A stretch of DNA of 7,678 bases from DATKMS01 sp041497995. Its GTDB lineage: Bacteria; Desulfobacterota; Binatia; HRBIN30. Shown piece after piece: positions 1-6,208 of the stretch; the first letter of the stretch is position 1, and every line of letters starts with the position of its first letter. Location of the stretch: NCBI GenBank assembly GCA_041497995.1, contig JBGQHM010000324.1, forward strand, positions 1 through 7,678, in the 5' to 3' direction. The position numbers and the translations under genes were made by a program. A model generated the notes under the pieces. That model was not told the DNA's origin and made no database searches. It worked only from the letters and a program-made list of their open reading frames with translations.

Positions 1-387
1 GGCATGCGTATCACGCCGGCGTTCACCGATCAGCTCATGGCCGGCATTCTGCGGGTGTGGCGCTCGCTTGGCGTGCTGGCGCCGGATCTGCCGCTCAACG
101 AGTTGACGCACCACCCGCTACTCGCCAATGACAGCAACGTGCACTACCTCAACGCCGAGACGTCGGGATTATTCATCCCCGAGGTCGAGCACTGGACCTC
201 AGTACAACGTGGGCAACGGCTCGGGCGCATCGTCTCGCCGCATGAGGGCCGCGTGTTGTCGGAAGTCCGCTCCCCGGTCGACGGCGTCCTGTTCACGCTG
301 CGCGAGTATCCGGTGGTCTACGAAGGTTCACTGATGGCGCGTATCATGGAGGTGAGCGCGACCGTCCCGCCGGAGCCGGCGCAATGA
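1..387 (+). CDS. Succinylglutamate desuccinylase/aspartoacylase family protein, C-terminal part (5' end outside window)
   Basis: The frame is open to the left edge, so the ATG at position 4 is most likely an internal methionine and the N-terminal zinc-binding catalytic domain lies outside the window. The visible ~128 residues are the family's C-terminal part: a helical stretch (AFTDQLMAGILRVWRSLGVL), then an all-beta, lipoyl-like end with a repeated pattern of Gly and Val/Ile (LFIPEVEHW, GRVLSEVRSPVDG, VVYEGSLMARI). The same layout occurs at the end of the next gene (IGQVYDGFDGEL, VKAPVAGLL, LLFEGDLIARI), so the two are paralogues. The family (AstE/AspA) comprises Zn-dependent enzymes that remove acyl groups from acylated amino acids. 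The substrate cannot be told from this fragment. The stop overlaps the start of the next gene (ATGA), which indicates co-translation. Confidence 0.85.
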   Translation, partial: GMRITPAFTDQLMAGILRVWRSLGVLAPDLPLNELTHHPLLANDSNVHYLNAETSGLFIPEVEHWTSVQRGQRLGRIVSPHEGRVLSEVRSPVDGVLFTLREYPVVYEGSLMARIMEVSATVPPEPAQ

Positions 388-1376
388 AGCCACCGGCCCT
401 GCTGCGGATGACCGCGCCGCTGCGCGAGGACTTCGAGATCGCATACCACGACATCGGCGGAGCCAAGGCCGCGCCGACGCTGGCACTGGTCGCCGGCATC
501 CACGGCGACGAGCTCAACGGCGTCTTCGTGCTGTCGCGTCTGGCGCACTTCCTTAGCGGCGTGGTCTCCGGTCAGCAGCCCGGCCACCAGCTCGGCGCGC
601 GCGTCATCATCGTTCCGGCCGTCAACATCCTCGGGGTCAACACGCGCAGCCGTCGTTGGCCGTTCGACGGCACAGACATCAACCGCATGTTCCCCGGCTA
701 CGACGCTGGCGAGACCACGCAACGGGTTGCCCACGCTGTGCTGGAGGTCACCCGCGCGGCCCACTACCGCATCGACATTCACAGCTCGAACCTCGATTTC
801 GAGGAGTTGCCGCAGGTGCGCCTCTACGAGCCCAACGACAGCGAGCGCAGCACAGCGCGACTCTTCGGATTGCCCGCCGTCATCGAGCGGCCGATGAACG
901 CGATCTTCACCAGCACGATTGGCCACGCCTGGCGCGTTTTCGGGGGGCAGAACTTCGTCATGCAGGCCGGGCAGGCGGGCGTCTTACAACCGGCGCACTG
1001 CGACCGCTTGTTCCGCGCCCTCGTCGCCTTTCTGAGCCGCACCGGCATCCTCACGGGCGTCGAGCTGTCCGACGCAGATGAGGACAGCCACTACTTCGGC
1101 ATCCAGCACACCTTCCCGTTGATCTCCGAGCGCGCCGGGCTCTTCGTCTCGCGCCTCGATGTCGGCCGCTGGTTGCAAGCCGGCGACGTCATCGGCCAGG
1201 TGTACGACGGCTTCGACGGTGAGCTACGGCATGAAGTGAAAGCGCCCGTGGCCGGCCTACTCAGCGGCATCCGCCGCCAGCCCTTGCTGTTCGAGGGCGA
1301 CCTCATCGCCCGCATCCAGACACGACAGCCAGTTGCCGAAGGCGTCGACACCTACTTGCACGGGCAAGGGCAGTAA
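384..1376 (+). CDS. Succinylglutamate desuccinylase/aspartoacylase family zinc hydrolase (complete)
   Basis: A 330-residue protein of the M14-like AstE/AspA family, expected to cleave an N-acyl group from an amino acid or small amide. The first zinc-binding motif GIHGDE gives ligands His40 and Glu43. The substrate-binding DINRMFPG motif is at residues 98-105 (Asn100, Arg101). The third zinc ligand is His133 in RIDIHSS. A C-terminal lipoyl-like beta domain occupies roughly residues 250-315. At the place where the family usually has a catalytic Glu (pattern like TVELG), this protein reads VMQAGQAG, with Gln194; that alignment is by eye. The start is chosen from the ATGA overlap with the preceding paralogue and a GGAG at 372-375, 8 nt upstream. 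No signal peptide is seen, so it is probably cytoplasmic. AstE itself is unlikely because no arginine succinyltransferase-pathway genes are nearby; the substrate is unknown. Confidence 0.9.
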   Translation: MKPPALLRMTAPLREDFEIAYHDIGGAKAAPTLALVAGIHGDELNGVFVLSRLAHFLSGVVSGQQPGHQLGARVIIVPAVNILGVNTRSRRWPFDGTDINRMFPGYDAGETTQRVAHAVLEVTRAAHYRIDIHSSNLDFEELPQVRLYEPNDSERSTARLFGLPAVIERPMNAIFTSTIGHAWRVFGGQNFVMQAGQAGVLQPAHCDRLFRALVAFLSRTGILTGVELSDADEDSHYFGIQHTFPLISERAGLFVSRLDVGRWLQAGDVIGQVYDGFDGELRHEVKAPVAGLLSGIRRQPLLFEGDLIARIQTRQPVAEGVDTYLHGQGQ

Positions 1377-1380
1377 GCCG

Positions 1381-1470
1381 GAAGTGATGAGTGATCAGTG
1401 ACGAGTGATGAGTGCCTCAGTGCCGGACCTTCTTGGGCTCGGTCACTCATCACTCATCACTCGTCACTTC
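1381..1470. repeat. AGTGA-core heptad repeats forming a 28-bp imperfect inverted repeat; candidate bidirectional terminator
   Basis: The left arm (1383-1414) is four and a half consecutive heptads: AGTGATG, AGTGATC, AGTGACG, AGTGATG, AGTG. The right arm (1443-1470) carries the reverse complement of the same heptads. Pairing 1381-1408 with 1443-1470 gives 28 positions with 25 identical in the inverted sense; one exception is a G-U wobble and two are mismatches. The loop is 34 nt (1409-1442). It lies exactly between two convergent genes and starts 5 bp past the left gene's stop. There is no long T run, so termination is inferred. It could equally be a member of a dispersed intergenic repeat family. 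Confidence 0.75.
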
Positions 1471-1490
1471 TTCTCCGTCACTTCTTCTCC
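1463..1490. repeat. Perfect 14-bp tandem duplication over the 3' end of gnd
   Basis: GTCACTTCTTCTCC occurs twice head to tail (1463-1476 and 1477-1490) without a mismatch. The second copy encodes the last codons and stop of the dehydrogenase gene on the minus strand (Glu-Lys-Lys-stop). The first copy lies just beyond the stop and blends into the heptad inverted repeat. It looks like a slippage or insertion scar joining the gene end to the repeat. Confidence 0.8.
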
Positions 1491-2488
1491 AAGTGCCCGC
1501 CGAACTCGTAGCGCATCGCCGAGAGCAGCTTGTCGGCGAAGTCGGCTTCGCCGCGCGAGCTGAAACGCTGGTACAACGCCGTGCTCAGCACGGGAACGGG
1601 GACCGCCTCGTCGATTGCTGCCAGGATGGTCCATCGTCCCTCGCCGGAGTCGGAGACGCGGCCGGCGAAGTCGGTGAGCGTCGGGCTCTGCAATAGCGCG
1701 GTCGCCGTCAGGTCGAGGAGCCAGGAGGCGATCACACTCCCGCGGCGCCAGACCTCGGCGACATCAGGCAGGTTGAAGTCGTACTGATACTCCTCGGGAT
1801 TGCGCAGCGGTGTCGTCTCGGCGTCCACCGTCTGCTGCTGCTTGCCGATGTTGGCGTGGTGCAAGATGTTCAGACCCTCCGCATAGGCCGCCATGATGCC
1901 GTACTCGATGCCGTTATGGACCATCTTCACGAAGTGCCCAGCGCCGTTCAGCCCACAGTGCAAGTAGCCGTGCTCGGCCGTGCCACCGACCTTCTCGCGC
2001 CCTGGTGTGCGCGGCGCCGAGTCGACCGCCGGCGCGAGCGCGGCAAAGATCGGGTCGAGCCGCTGCACGACCGCGGTCTCACCACCGATCATGTGACAGA
2101 ATCCGCGTTCGAGGCCCCACACGCCGCCGCTCGTCCCGACATCGACGTAATGCAACCCCTTCGTGGCGAGATCTTTGGCGCGCCGGATGTCGTCCTTGTA
2201 GTACGAGTTGCCGCCGTCGATGATGGTGTCGTCGCGCTGCAGGCGCGTGACGAGGTCGGCGATGCTCTTGTCGACAACCGCCGCAGGAACCATCAGCCAC
2301 ACCGCACGCGGCGCGGAGAGCTTGCCGACGAAGTCATCGAGCGACGTGGCACCGACCGCCCCTTCCTTCGCGAGCTGCTGCACCGCTTCGGGTGACATGT
2401 CGTAGACGACACACTGATGGCCGGCACGCATCAAGCGCCGCACCATGTTGGCTCCCATCCGTCCCAGACCGATCATTCCAAGCTGCAT
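1478..2488 (-). CDS. gnd: 6-phosphogluconate dehydrogenase, decarboxylating, short NAD-type
   Basis: Oxidatively decarboxylates 6-phosphogluconate to ribulose 5-phosphate and CO2 in the oxidative pentose phosphate pathway; cytoplasmic. The 336 residues match the short bacterial/archaeal form rather than the ~470-residue E. coli form. The N-terminal Rossmann motif is GLGRMG (residues 7-12). Beta-2 ends in Asp30 (VVYDMSP) where NADP enzymes usually have Asn-Arg, which suggests NAD+ use. Substrate and catalytic motifs are DGGNSYY (91-97), GTSGG (118-122) and FVKMVHNGIEYG, with Lys188, His191, Asn192, Glu195 and Tyr196 spaced as in the classical enzyme. The helical C-terminal domain holds SDSGEGRWT and PVPVLSTALYQRFSSR. 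It is the second gene of an operon after transaldolase, 23 bp apart, with a very strong Shine-Dalgarno. Family assignment is firm; cofactor is inferred from one residue and length. Confidence 0.96.
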   Translation of the reverse strand: MQLGMIGLGRMGANMVRRLMRAGHQCVVYDMSPEAVQQLAKEGAVGATSLDDFVGKLSAPRAVWLMVPAAVVDKSIADLVTRLQRDDTIIDGGNSYYKDDIRRAKDLATKGLHYVDVGTSGGVWGLERGFCHMIGGETAVVQRLDPIFAALAPAVDSAPRTPGREKVGGTAEHGYLHCGLNGAGHFVKMVHNGIEYGIMAAYAEGLNILHHANIGKQQQTVDAETTPLRNPEEYQYDFNLPDVAEVWRRGSVIASWLLDLTATALLQSPTLTDFAGRVSDSGEGRWTILAAIDEAVPVPVLSTALYQRFSSRGEADFADKLLSAMRYEFGGHLEKK

Positions 2489-2491
2489 ACG

Positions 2492-2499
2492 TCACCTCC
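2492..2499 (-). promoter_or_regulatory. Strong Shine-Dalgarno of gnd
   Basis: On the minus strand this reads GGAGGTGA, an eight-base match to the 16S anti-Shine-Dalgarno. Its GGAGG core ends 6 nt before the gnd ATG. It sits in the 23-bp gap after the transaldolase stop, fixes the gnd start, and implies that gnd is independently well translated within the operon. Confidence 0.85.
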
Positions 2500-2511
2500 G
2501 TGAGCGCGCTG

Positions 2512-3648
2512 TCAGGCGGTCGCGCGTGTGGCAACTGTCGCCGATTTCCGGTCGACTGCCGCGAGGAGCTTGTCGAAGGCCTCGGCGAACAGACGTACGC
2601 CATCGTCGAGCAACTTGGCCGTTACCTCCTGCATCGAGACACCTGCCTGCGCCAGACCGTCCATCGTCTCCTGCGCCGCCGCCACGTTCTCCGTCAGGCT
2701 CTGCCGCAGTTTCCCATGATCGCGGAAGGCGTCGAACGTCGCCGGGGGAATCGTGTTGACGGTATCGGGTCCGACGAGCTCTTCGACGTAGACGACGTCG
2801 CGGTAGTTAGGATTCTTCGTGCTGGTGCTCGCCCACAATACGCGCTGGGTCTGCGCCCCCTGGTGCTGCAACTTCTCCCAGCGCGGGCCGCTGAAGATCT
2901 TGCCGTAGCGGTCGTAGGTGAGCTTGCCGTTGGCAATGGCCACCTTGCCGAGGAGCCCTTGGAGCCGCTCACGGTCGCTCCCAGTAGCGCTCTTCAGCCG
3001 AGCCGAGATCTGGCTATCCACCAACGTATCGATGCGGCTGATGAAGAAACTCGCAACACTGGCGACGTGCCGCACGTCCTTGCCAGCGGCGGCGCGCTTC
3101 TCGATGCCGGCGATGAACGCGGCGGCGACGCGCTCGTAGACTTCGCGCGCGAACAGCAACGTCACGTTGATGTTGAGCCCTTCGCTGATGAGCTGCTCGA
3201 TTGCGGGAATGCCCTCGGGAGTGCCCGGCACCTTGATCATCACGTTCTCGCGGCCGACGGCCGCCCACAACCGGCGCGCCTCGACGAGTGTCTTGCTGGT
3301 GTCGTGCGCCAGGTACGGCGACACCTCGAGGCTGACGTACCCGTCACGGCGCTGGGTCGCATCGTACACGGGCCGCAGGAGGTCCGCCGCCGCCTGAATG
3401 TCGTGCAGCGCAACATGCTCGTAGCGCGCCGTGGTGTCAGCATGGCGGTCTGGCATCGTCGCGAAGGCGGCGTCATACAGTGTGCTGTCGGCGATGGCCT
3501 TCTCGAAGATCGCCGGATTCGAGGTCATGCCGCGCAGCCCGTCGTCGGCGATCAGGCGTCGCAACTCACCGTTCTCAAGTAGATCGCGGCGGATGTAATC
3601 CAGCCACACGGACTGTCCGAACTCTTGCAGCCTCTGCAATGGATTCAT
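2512..3648 (-). CDS. tal: Transaldolase, type 2 (mycobacterial/cyanobacterial-like)
   Basis: Transfers a dihydroxyacetone unit from sedoheptulose 7-phosphate to glyceraldehyde 3-phosphate, giving erythrose 4-phosphate and fructose 6-phosphate, in the cytoplasmic non-oxidative pentose phosphate pathway. The 378 residues fit the longer type-2 class (around 370 residues). Motifs seen in barrel order: WLDYIRRD (Asp17), GMTSNPAIF (40-48), VSLEVSP (Glu108), MIKVPGTPEG with the Schiff-base Lys139, LNINVTLLF (159-166), ASVASFFISRID (196-207) and LWASTSTKNP (271-280). The start is supported by GGAGG on the minus strand (3654-3658), 5 nt before the ATG. It is first in a two-gene operon with gnd and divergent from pgm. 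No key residue is missing. It is not a fused transaldolase/phosphoglucose isomerase. Confidence 0.96.
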   Translation of the reverse strand: MNPLQRLQEFGQSVWLDYIRRDLLENGELRRLIADDGLRGMTSNPAIFEKAIADSTLYDAAFATMPDRHADTTARYEHVALHDIQAAADLLRPVYDATQRRDGYVSLEVSPYLAHDTSKTLVEARRLWAAVGRENVMIKVPGTPEGIPAIEQLISEGLNINVTLLFAREVYERVAAAFIAGIEKRAAAGKDVRHVASVASFFISRIDTLVDSQISARLKSATGSDRERLQGLLGKVAIANGKLTYDRYGKIFSGPRWEKLQHQGAQTQRVLWASTSTKNPNYRDVVYVEELVGPDTVNTIPPATFDAFRDHGKLRQSLTENVAAAQETMDGLAQAGVSMQEVTAKLLDDGVRLFAEAFDKLLAAVDRKSATVATRATA

Positions 3649-3767
3649 GTCTTCCTCCGACTCGTGCCGCGTAGACTACCTCATTGCCTTGGCCAGTACA
3701 TCCCTGCGCGCACCGCTCTTGCAGCGTCACCGGAATCGGCGATAGTGGGCGCCGTGGAGACGTCGCA
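3649..3767. promoter_or_regulatory. Divergent promoter region between tal-gnd and pgm
   Basis: This 119-bp gap separates the divergent starts of transaldolase and phosphoglucomutase and must carry both promoters unless one lies inside a gene. For pgm, the best sigma70-like match I find is TTGCAG (3719-3724), 16 bp, GATAGT (3741-3746), which would leave a short leader; this is a weak match. GGAG at 3756-3759, 8 nt before ATG 3768, is the pgm ribosome binding site. I see no convincing promoter boxes for tal and no clear operator palindrome. Confidence 0.4.
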
Positions 3768-5414
3768 ATGAGCGTGAGCCCACTGGCCGGCAAGCAAGCG
3801 CCCGCGTCGCTTCTGGTCAACGTGCCTCGATTGGTGACCGCGTACTACACGGAGCGGCCCGATCCATCGATCCGCGAACAGCGTGTCGCCTTCGGTACGT
3901 CCGGGCATCGCGGCTCGGCGTTCAAGACGGCCTTCAACGAGTGGCACATCCTGGCCATCACCGAAGCGATCTGCCGCTACCGCACGCAGCAGACCATCAC
4001 CGGTCCGCTATTTCTCGGTATGGACACGCACGGGCTCTCCGAGCCGGCCTTTGCCAGCGCCCTCGAAGTGCTCGCCGCCAACGGCGTCGACGTGATGATC
4101 GACCGCGACGGCGGCTACACGCCGACGCCGGTGATCTCACACGCCATCCTCGCGTACAACCGCGGCCGGACGAGTGGGTTGGCTGACGGCATCGTCATCA
4201 CGCCTTCGCATAACCCCCCTGAGGACGGCGGCTTCAAATACAACCCACCGCACGGGGGGCCGGCCGACGCGCAGGTTACCGGTTGGATTGAGGACCAAGC
4301 TAACACGCTGCTCGCCGACAATTTGCGCGGCGTCTCGCGCGTCACCTACGCCAAGGCTCGCGGCGCGGTGACGACCCATCGCTACGACTACGTTGACGCT
4401 TACGTCGCCGACCTGGCCGCGGTGATCGACATGGACGCGATTCGCGGCGCACGGCTCACCATCGGTGTGGATCCGCTCGGTGGCGCCGGCGTCAGGTACT
4501 GGGGCCCGGTGAATGAGCGCTACGGCCTCAACGTCACCGTGGTCAACGACGCCGTGGATCCCACCTTCCGCTTCATGACTGTGGATTGGGACGGCAAGAT
4601 CCGCATGGACTGCTCGTCTCCGTACGCCATGGCCGGCTTGATCGCGCTGCGCGAGCGCTTCGATATCGCTTTCGCAAACGACACCGATCACGACCGGCAC
4701 GGCATCGTGACGCGCAGTGCCGGCCTACTCAATCCGAATCATTACCTCGCCGTTGCGATCTCCTACCTGTTCCGCCACCGCAGTGGCTGGCGCGCTGATG
4801 CAGCAGTCGGCAAGACCGTGGTGAGTAGCAGCATGATTGACCACGTCACCGCCAAGCTGGGCCGCCGCCTCCTCGAAGTGCCGGTCGGCTTCAAGTGGTT
4901 CGTCGATGGCCTGCTCGACGGTACGCTCGGTTTCGGCGGCGAGGAGAGCGCCGGCGCGTCGTTCTTGCGCCGCGATGGCACGGTGTGGACCACCGACAAG
5001 GACGGCATCATCCTCGGCCTGCTTGCAGCCGAAATGGTCGCAACGCTGGGCCGTGACCCCGGCGAGCTGTACCGCGAGCTGACGCGCGAGTTCGGTGACC
5101 CGGTATACGAGCGCATCGACGCCCCGGCGACGCCGGAGCAGAAGGCGGCCCTCAAGCAACTCTCGCCGCAGCAAGTCCAGGCCTCGGAGCTGGCCGGTGA
5201 AAAGATCGAGGCGATGCTCACCTCCGCGCCGGGCAACCACAGCGCGATCGGCGGCTTGAAGGTCATCACCAAGAACGGCTGGTTCGCCGCCCGCCCGTCC
5301 GGCACCGAGGACGTGTACAAGATCTACGCGGAGAGTTTCCGCGGCACCGCCCATCTGCGGCGCATTCAGCAGGAGGCGCAGGACCTGATCGGCAAGGTCT
5401 GTGCGGCGGGTTGA
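3768..5414 (+). CDS. pgm: Phosphoglucomutase (alpha-D-glucose), E. coli Pgm type
   Basis: Interconverts glucose 1-phosphate and glucose 6-phosphate via a phosphoserine enzyme; cytoplasmic, linking glycogen, trehalose and UDP-glucose metabolism to glycolysis and the pentose phosphate pathway. The frame is open from 3684, but the ATG at 3768 gives 548 residues, close to the E. coli enzyme (546), and has GGAG 8 nt upstream. Motifs: FGTSGHRGSAF near the N-terminus; active-site loop ITPSHNP with Ser147 as the phosphoserine; metal loop NDTDHDRHG with Asp305, Asp307 and Asp309; sugar-binding GEESAG (391-396); and the C-terminal phosphate-binding loop RPSGTEDVYKIYAESF beginning at Arg509. All four alpha-D-phosphohexomutase regions are present and intact. 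It is divergent from tal-gnd and followed 57 bp later by a lipoprotein gene that may be cotranscribed. Confidence 0.96.
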   Translation: MSVSPLAGKQAPASLLVNVPRLVTAYYTERPDPSIREQRVAFGTSGHRGSAFKTAFNEWHILAITEAICRYRTQQTITGPLFLGMDTHGLSEPAFASALEVLAANGVDVMIDRDGGYTPTPVISHAILAYNRGRTSGLADGIVITPSHNPPEDGGFKYNPPHGGPADAQVTGWIEDQANTLLADNLRGVSRVTYAKARGAVTTHRYDYVDAYVADLAAVIDMDAIRGARLTIGVDPLGGAGVRYWGPVNERYGLNVTVVNDAVDPTFRFMTVDWDGKIRMDCSSPYAMAGLIALRERFDIAFANDTDHDRHGIVTRSAGLLNPNHYLAVAISYLFRHRSGWRADAAVGKTVVSSSMIDHVTAKLGRRLLEVPVGFKWFVDGLLDGTLGFGGEESAGASFLRRDGTVWTTDKDGIILGLLAAEMVATLGRDPGELYRELTREFGDPVYERIDAPATPEQKAALKQLSPQQVQASELAGEKIEAMLTSAPGNHSAIGGLKVITKNGWFAARPSGTEDVYKIYAESFRGTAHLRRIQQEAQDLIGKVCAAG

Positions 5415-5456
5415 GTTGTGCGACGCGACAGATTGCGCGATAAGATCCGCGCCGAA

Positions 5457-5464
5457 AGGGAGGA
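5457..5464 (+). promoter_or_regulatory. Shine-Dalgarno fixing the lipoprotein start
   Basis: AGGGAGGA, with its GGAGG core ending 8 nt before the ATG at 5472. It favours this start over the in-frame GTG at 5418, which would put a charged 18-residue leader before the signal peptide. An out-of-frame ATG at 5467 is followed at once by a stop. Confidence 0.75.
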
Positions 5465-5471
5465 CAATGGT

Positions 5472-6086
5472 ATGAGGTCGACGATCCTTGGAGTGGTGTG
5501 CTCCATCCTGGCGATGGGGTGCGCGAGCGCGCAACCGGAGAAGCCTGCCGTTCCCGCCAAACCCGCTGCCACCACCGCGAAGGCTCAAGGAGTGGGTGCC
5601 AATGTGCGGCTGACCGAGAAGATGCTCGGAGCCTGGCAGTCCCCGAAGCCGCCGGTGGACGCCCAGAAGGCAACCACCGCAGGCTCTGGCCGCACGAAGG
5701 TCAACACCGCCAACGGACCGGACGACACAGATTCGTTCTGGGTCGTAGCCGTCGACATAGATGGCGATGGCACAGTCGAAACGGCGGCGTTTCTGTACGA
5801 CGACGAGGACAAGGTGCTGTACATCTATGCCAGCCACGAGTTCCCCTGCAAAGGCGGCGGCACCAGTGCCGGTGAGATGCTCATCGCCGTCAACGCGAAG
5901 GGCAACGCGCGGAAGAAGCCGCCAGGATCAGGATGGTACGTCGTAGCGCTCAATGCAGGTGAATGCGGCGCTAAGGCCGAGGGCCTGTACGGCTGTCACT
6001 TCGACGAGAAGGGCAAGGCCACCAACTGCGGCAGCGCGACGCTAGACGAGAAGAACGACGAGCTCATCGTGACCGCCGTCGAGTAG
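5472..6086 (+). CDS. Putative lipoprotein with a single DxDxDG calcium-type loop; function unknown
   Basis: A 204-residue protein with no recognised family. It begins MRSTILGVVCSILAMGC, a short basic then hydrophobic signal ending in a lipobox-like LAMGC, so lipidation at Cys17 is likely, although Leu is at -4 rather than -3. A Pro/Ala/Lys-rich linker (about 18-45) follows, then a folded domain. That domain holds DIDGDGTVE (Asp95, Asp97, Asp99), resembling the calcium loop of FG-GAP or EF-hand-like repeats and flanked by alternating hydrophobic strands (FWVVAV, TAAFLYD, VLYIYA). Four cysteines (126, 165, 175, 186) in the mature domain could form two disulphides, consistent with a periplasmic or outer-membrane location. 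It sits 57 bp after pgm with no obvious terminator between them. Real coding status is supported by the Shine-Dalgarno and the coherent signal. Confidence 0.8.
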   Translation: MRSTILGVVCSILAMGCASAQPEKPAVPAKPAATTAKAQGVGANVRLTEKMLGAWQSPKPPVDAQKATTAGSGRTKVNTANGPDDTDSFWVVAVDIDGDGTVETAAFLYDDEDKVLYIYASHEFPCKGGGTSAGEMLIAVNAKGNARKKPPGSGWYVVALNAGECGAKAEGLYGCHFDEKGKATNCGSATLDEKNDELIVTAVE

Positions 6087-6096
6087 GAGGAGGTTC

Positions 6097-6117
6097 CGGC
6101 CGGCGAAACATCGGCCG
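6097..6117 (+). terminator. Short GC hairpin after the lipoprotein gene
   Basis: CGGCCG (6097-6102) pairs with CGGCCG (6112-6117) across a 9-nt loop, starting 10 nt after the lipoprotein stop. There is no T tract, so it is at best a weak or factor-assisted terminator or an mRNA 3'-end stabiliser. Confidence 0.25.
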
Positions 6118-6141
6118 CACTCAGCGCGTTCAAGCGCAGTG
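6118..6141. repeat. Small interrupted inverted repeat upstream of the -35 box
   Basis: CACT (6118-6121) pairs with AGTG (6138-6141), and GCGC (6124-6127) with GCGC (6134-6137), with a two-base bulge and a 6-nt loop. It lies 2 bp upstream of the TTGACA box, so it could be a regulator site or part of the previous transcript's 3' end. The match is short and may be chance in GC-rich DNA. Confidence 0.2.
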
Positions 6142-6143
6142 CG

Positions 6144-6172
6144 TTGACAGCGTGTCGAGGGGGTATATACCC
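6144..6172 (+). promoter_or_regulatory. Sigma70-like promoter with a perfect palindrome over the -10
   Basis: A perfect consensus -35 TTGACA lies at 6144-6149. The AT-rich block GGGTATATACCC at 6161-6172 supplies a -10: TATACC (6166-6171) gives a 16-bp spacer and TATATA (6164-6169) a 14-bp one. The block is an exact 12-bp palindrome, the only AT-rich island in a GC-rich gap, and is placed where a dimeric repressor would block polymerase. Transcription would start about 30 bp before the Ala-rich gene's ATG. The promoter call is moderately safe; the operator role is inference. Confidence 0.55.
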
Positions 6173-6193
6173 GAAACTAGACTACCGCTCGAA

Positions 6194-6199
6194 GGGAGG
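6194..6199 (+). promoter_or_regulatory. Shine-Dalgarno fixing the start of the Ala-rich protein
   Basis: GGGAGG, whose GGAGG ends 9 nt before the ATG at 6209. With the promoter just upstream, it rules against the in-frame GTG at 6152, which falls inside the -35/-10 spacer. Confidence 0.75.
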
Positions 6200-6208
6200 A
6201 CTCACCGG

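Noticed and set aside
318..926. Minus-strand open frame opposite the deacylase genes
   Set aside because: Shadow of two well-supported plus-strand genes; no ribosome site or domain.
1383..1470. CRISPR-like array
   Set aside because: The units are contiguous 7-bp heptads without spacers, arranged as an inverted pair; no cas genes nearby.
2392..3582. Long plus-strand open frame (396 codons) opposite tal and gnd
   Set aside because: It lies almost wholly antisense to two intact enzymes with full motif sets. Its translation is Arg/Asp/Val-rich with no domain, as expected for a shadow frame in GC-rich DNA.
3684..3767. Upstream in-frame start for pgm
   Set aside because: The 28 extra residues are Cys/Pro/Arg-rich and unlike the family. 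The ATG at 3768 has a ribosome site and gives the usual length.
5418..5471. GTG start for the lipoprotein
   Set aside because: No ribosome site, and it would bury the lipoprotein signal behind a charged leader; AGGGAGGA serves the ATG at 5472.
5467..5475. Two-codon ORF ATG-GTA-TGA overlapping the lipoprotein start
   Set aside because: Too short to support a regulatory role from sequence alone; the overlap is probably chance.
4725..5837. Long minus-strand open frame (370 codons) opposite pgm and the lipoprotein
   Set aside because: Antisense to an intact phosphoglucomutase; no recognisable motif, and Arg/Leu/His-rich composition typical of a mirror frame.
6152..6208. GTG start for the Ala-rich protein
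   Set aside because: It falls inside the -35/-10 spacer of the likely promoter and lacks a ribosome site.
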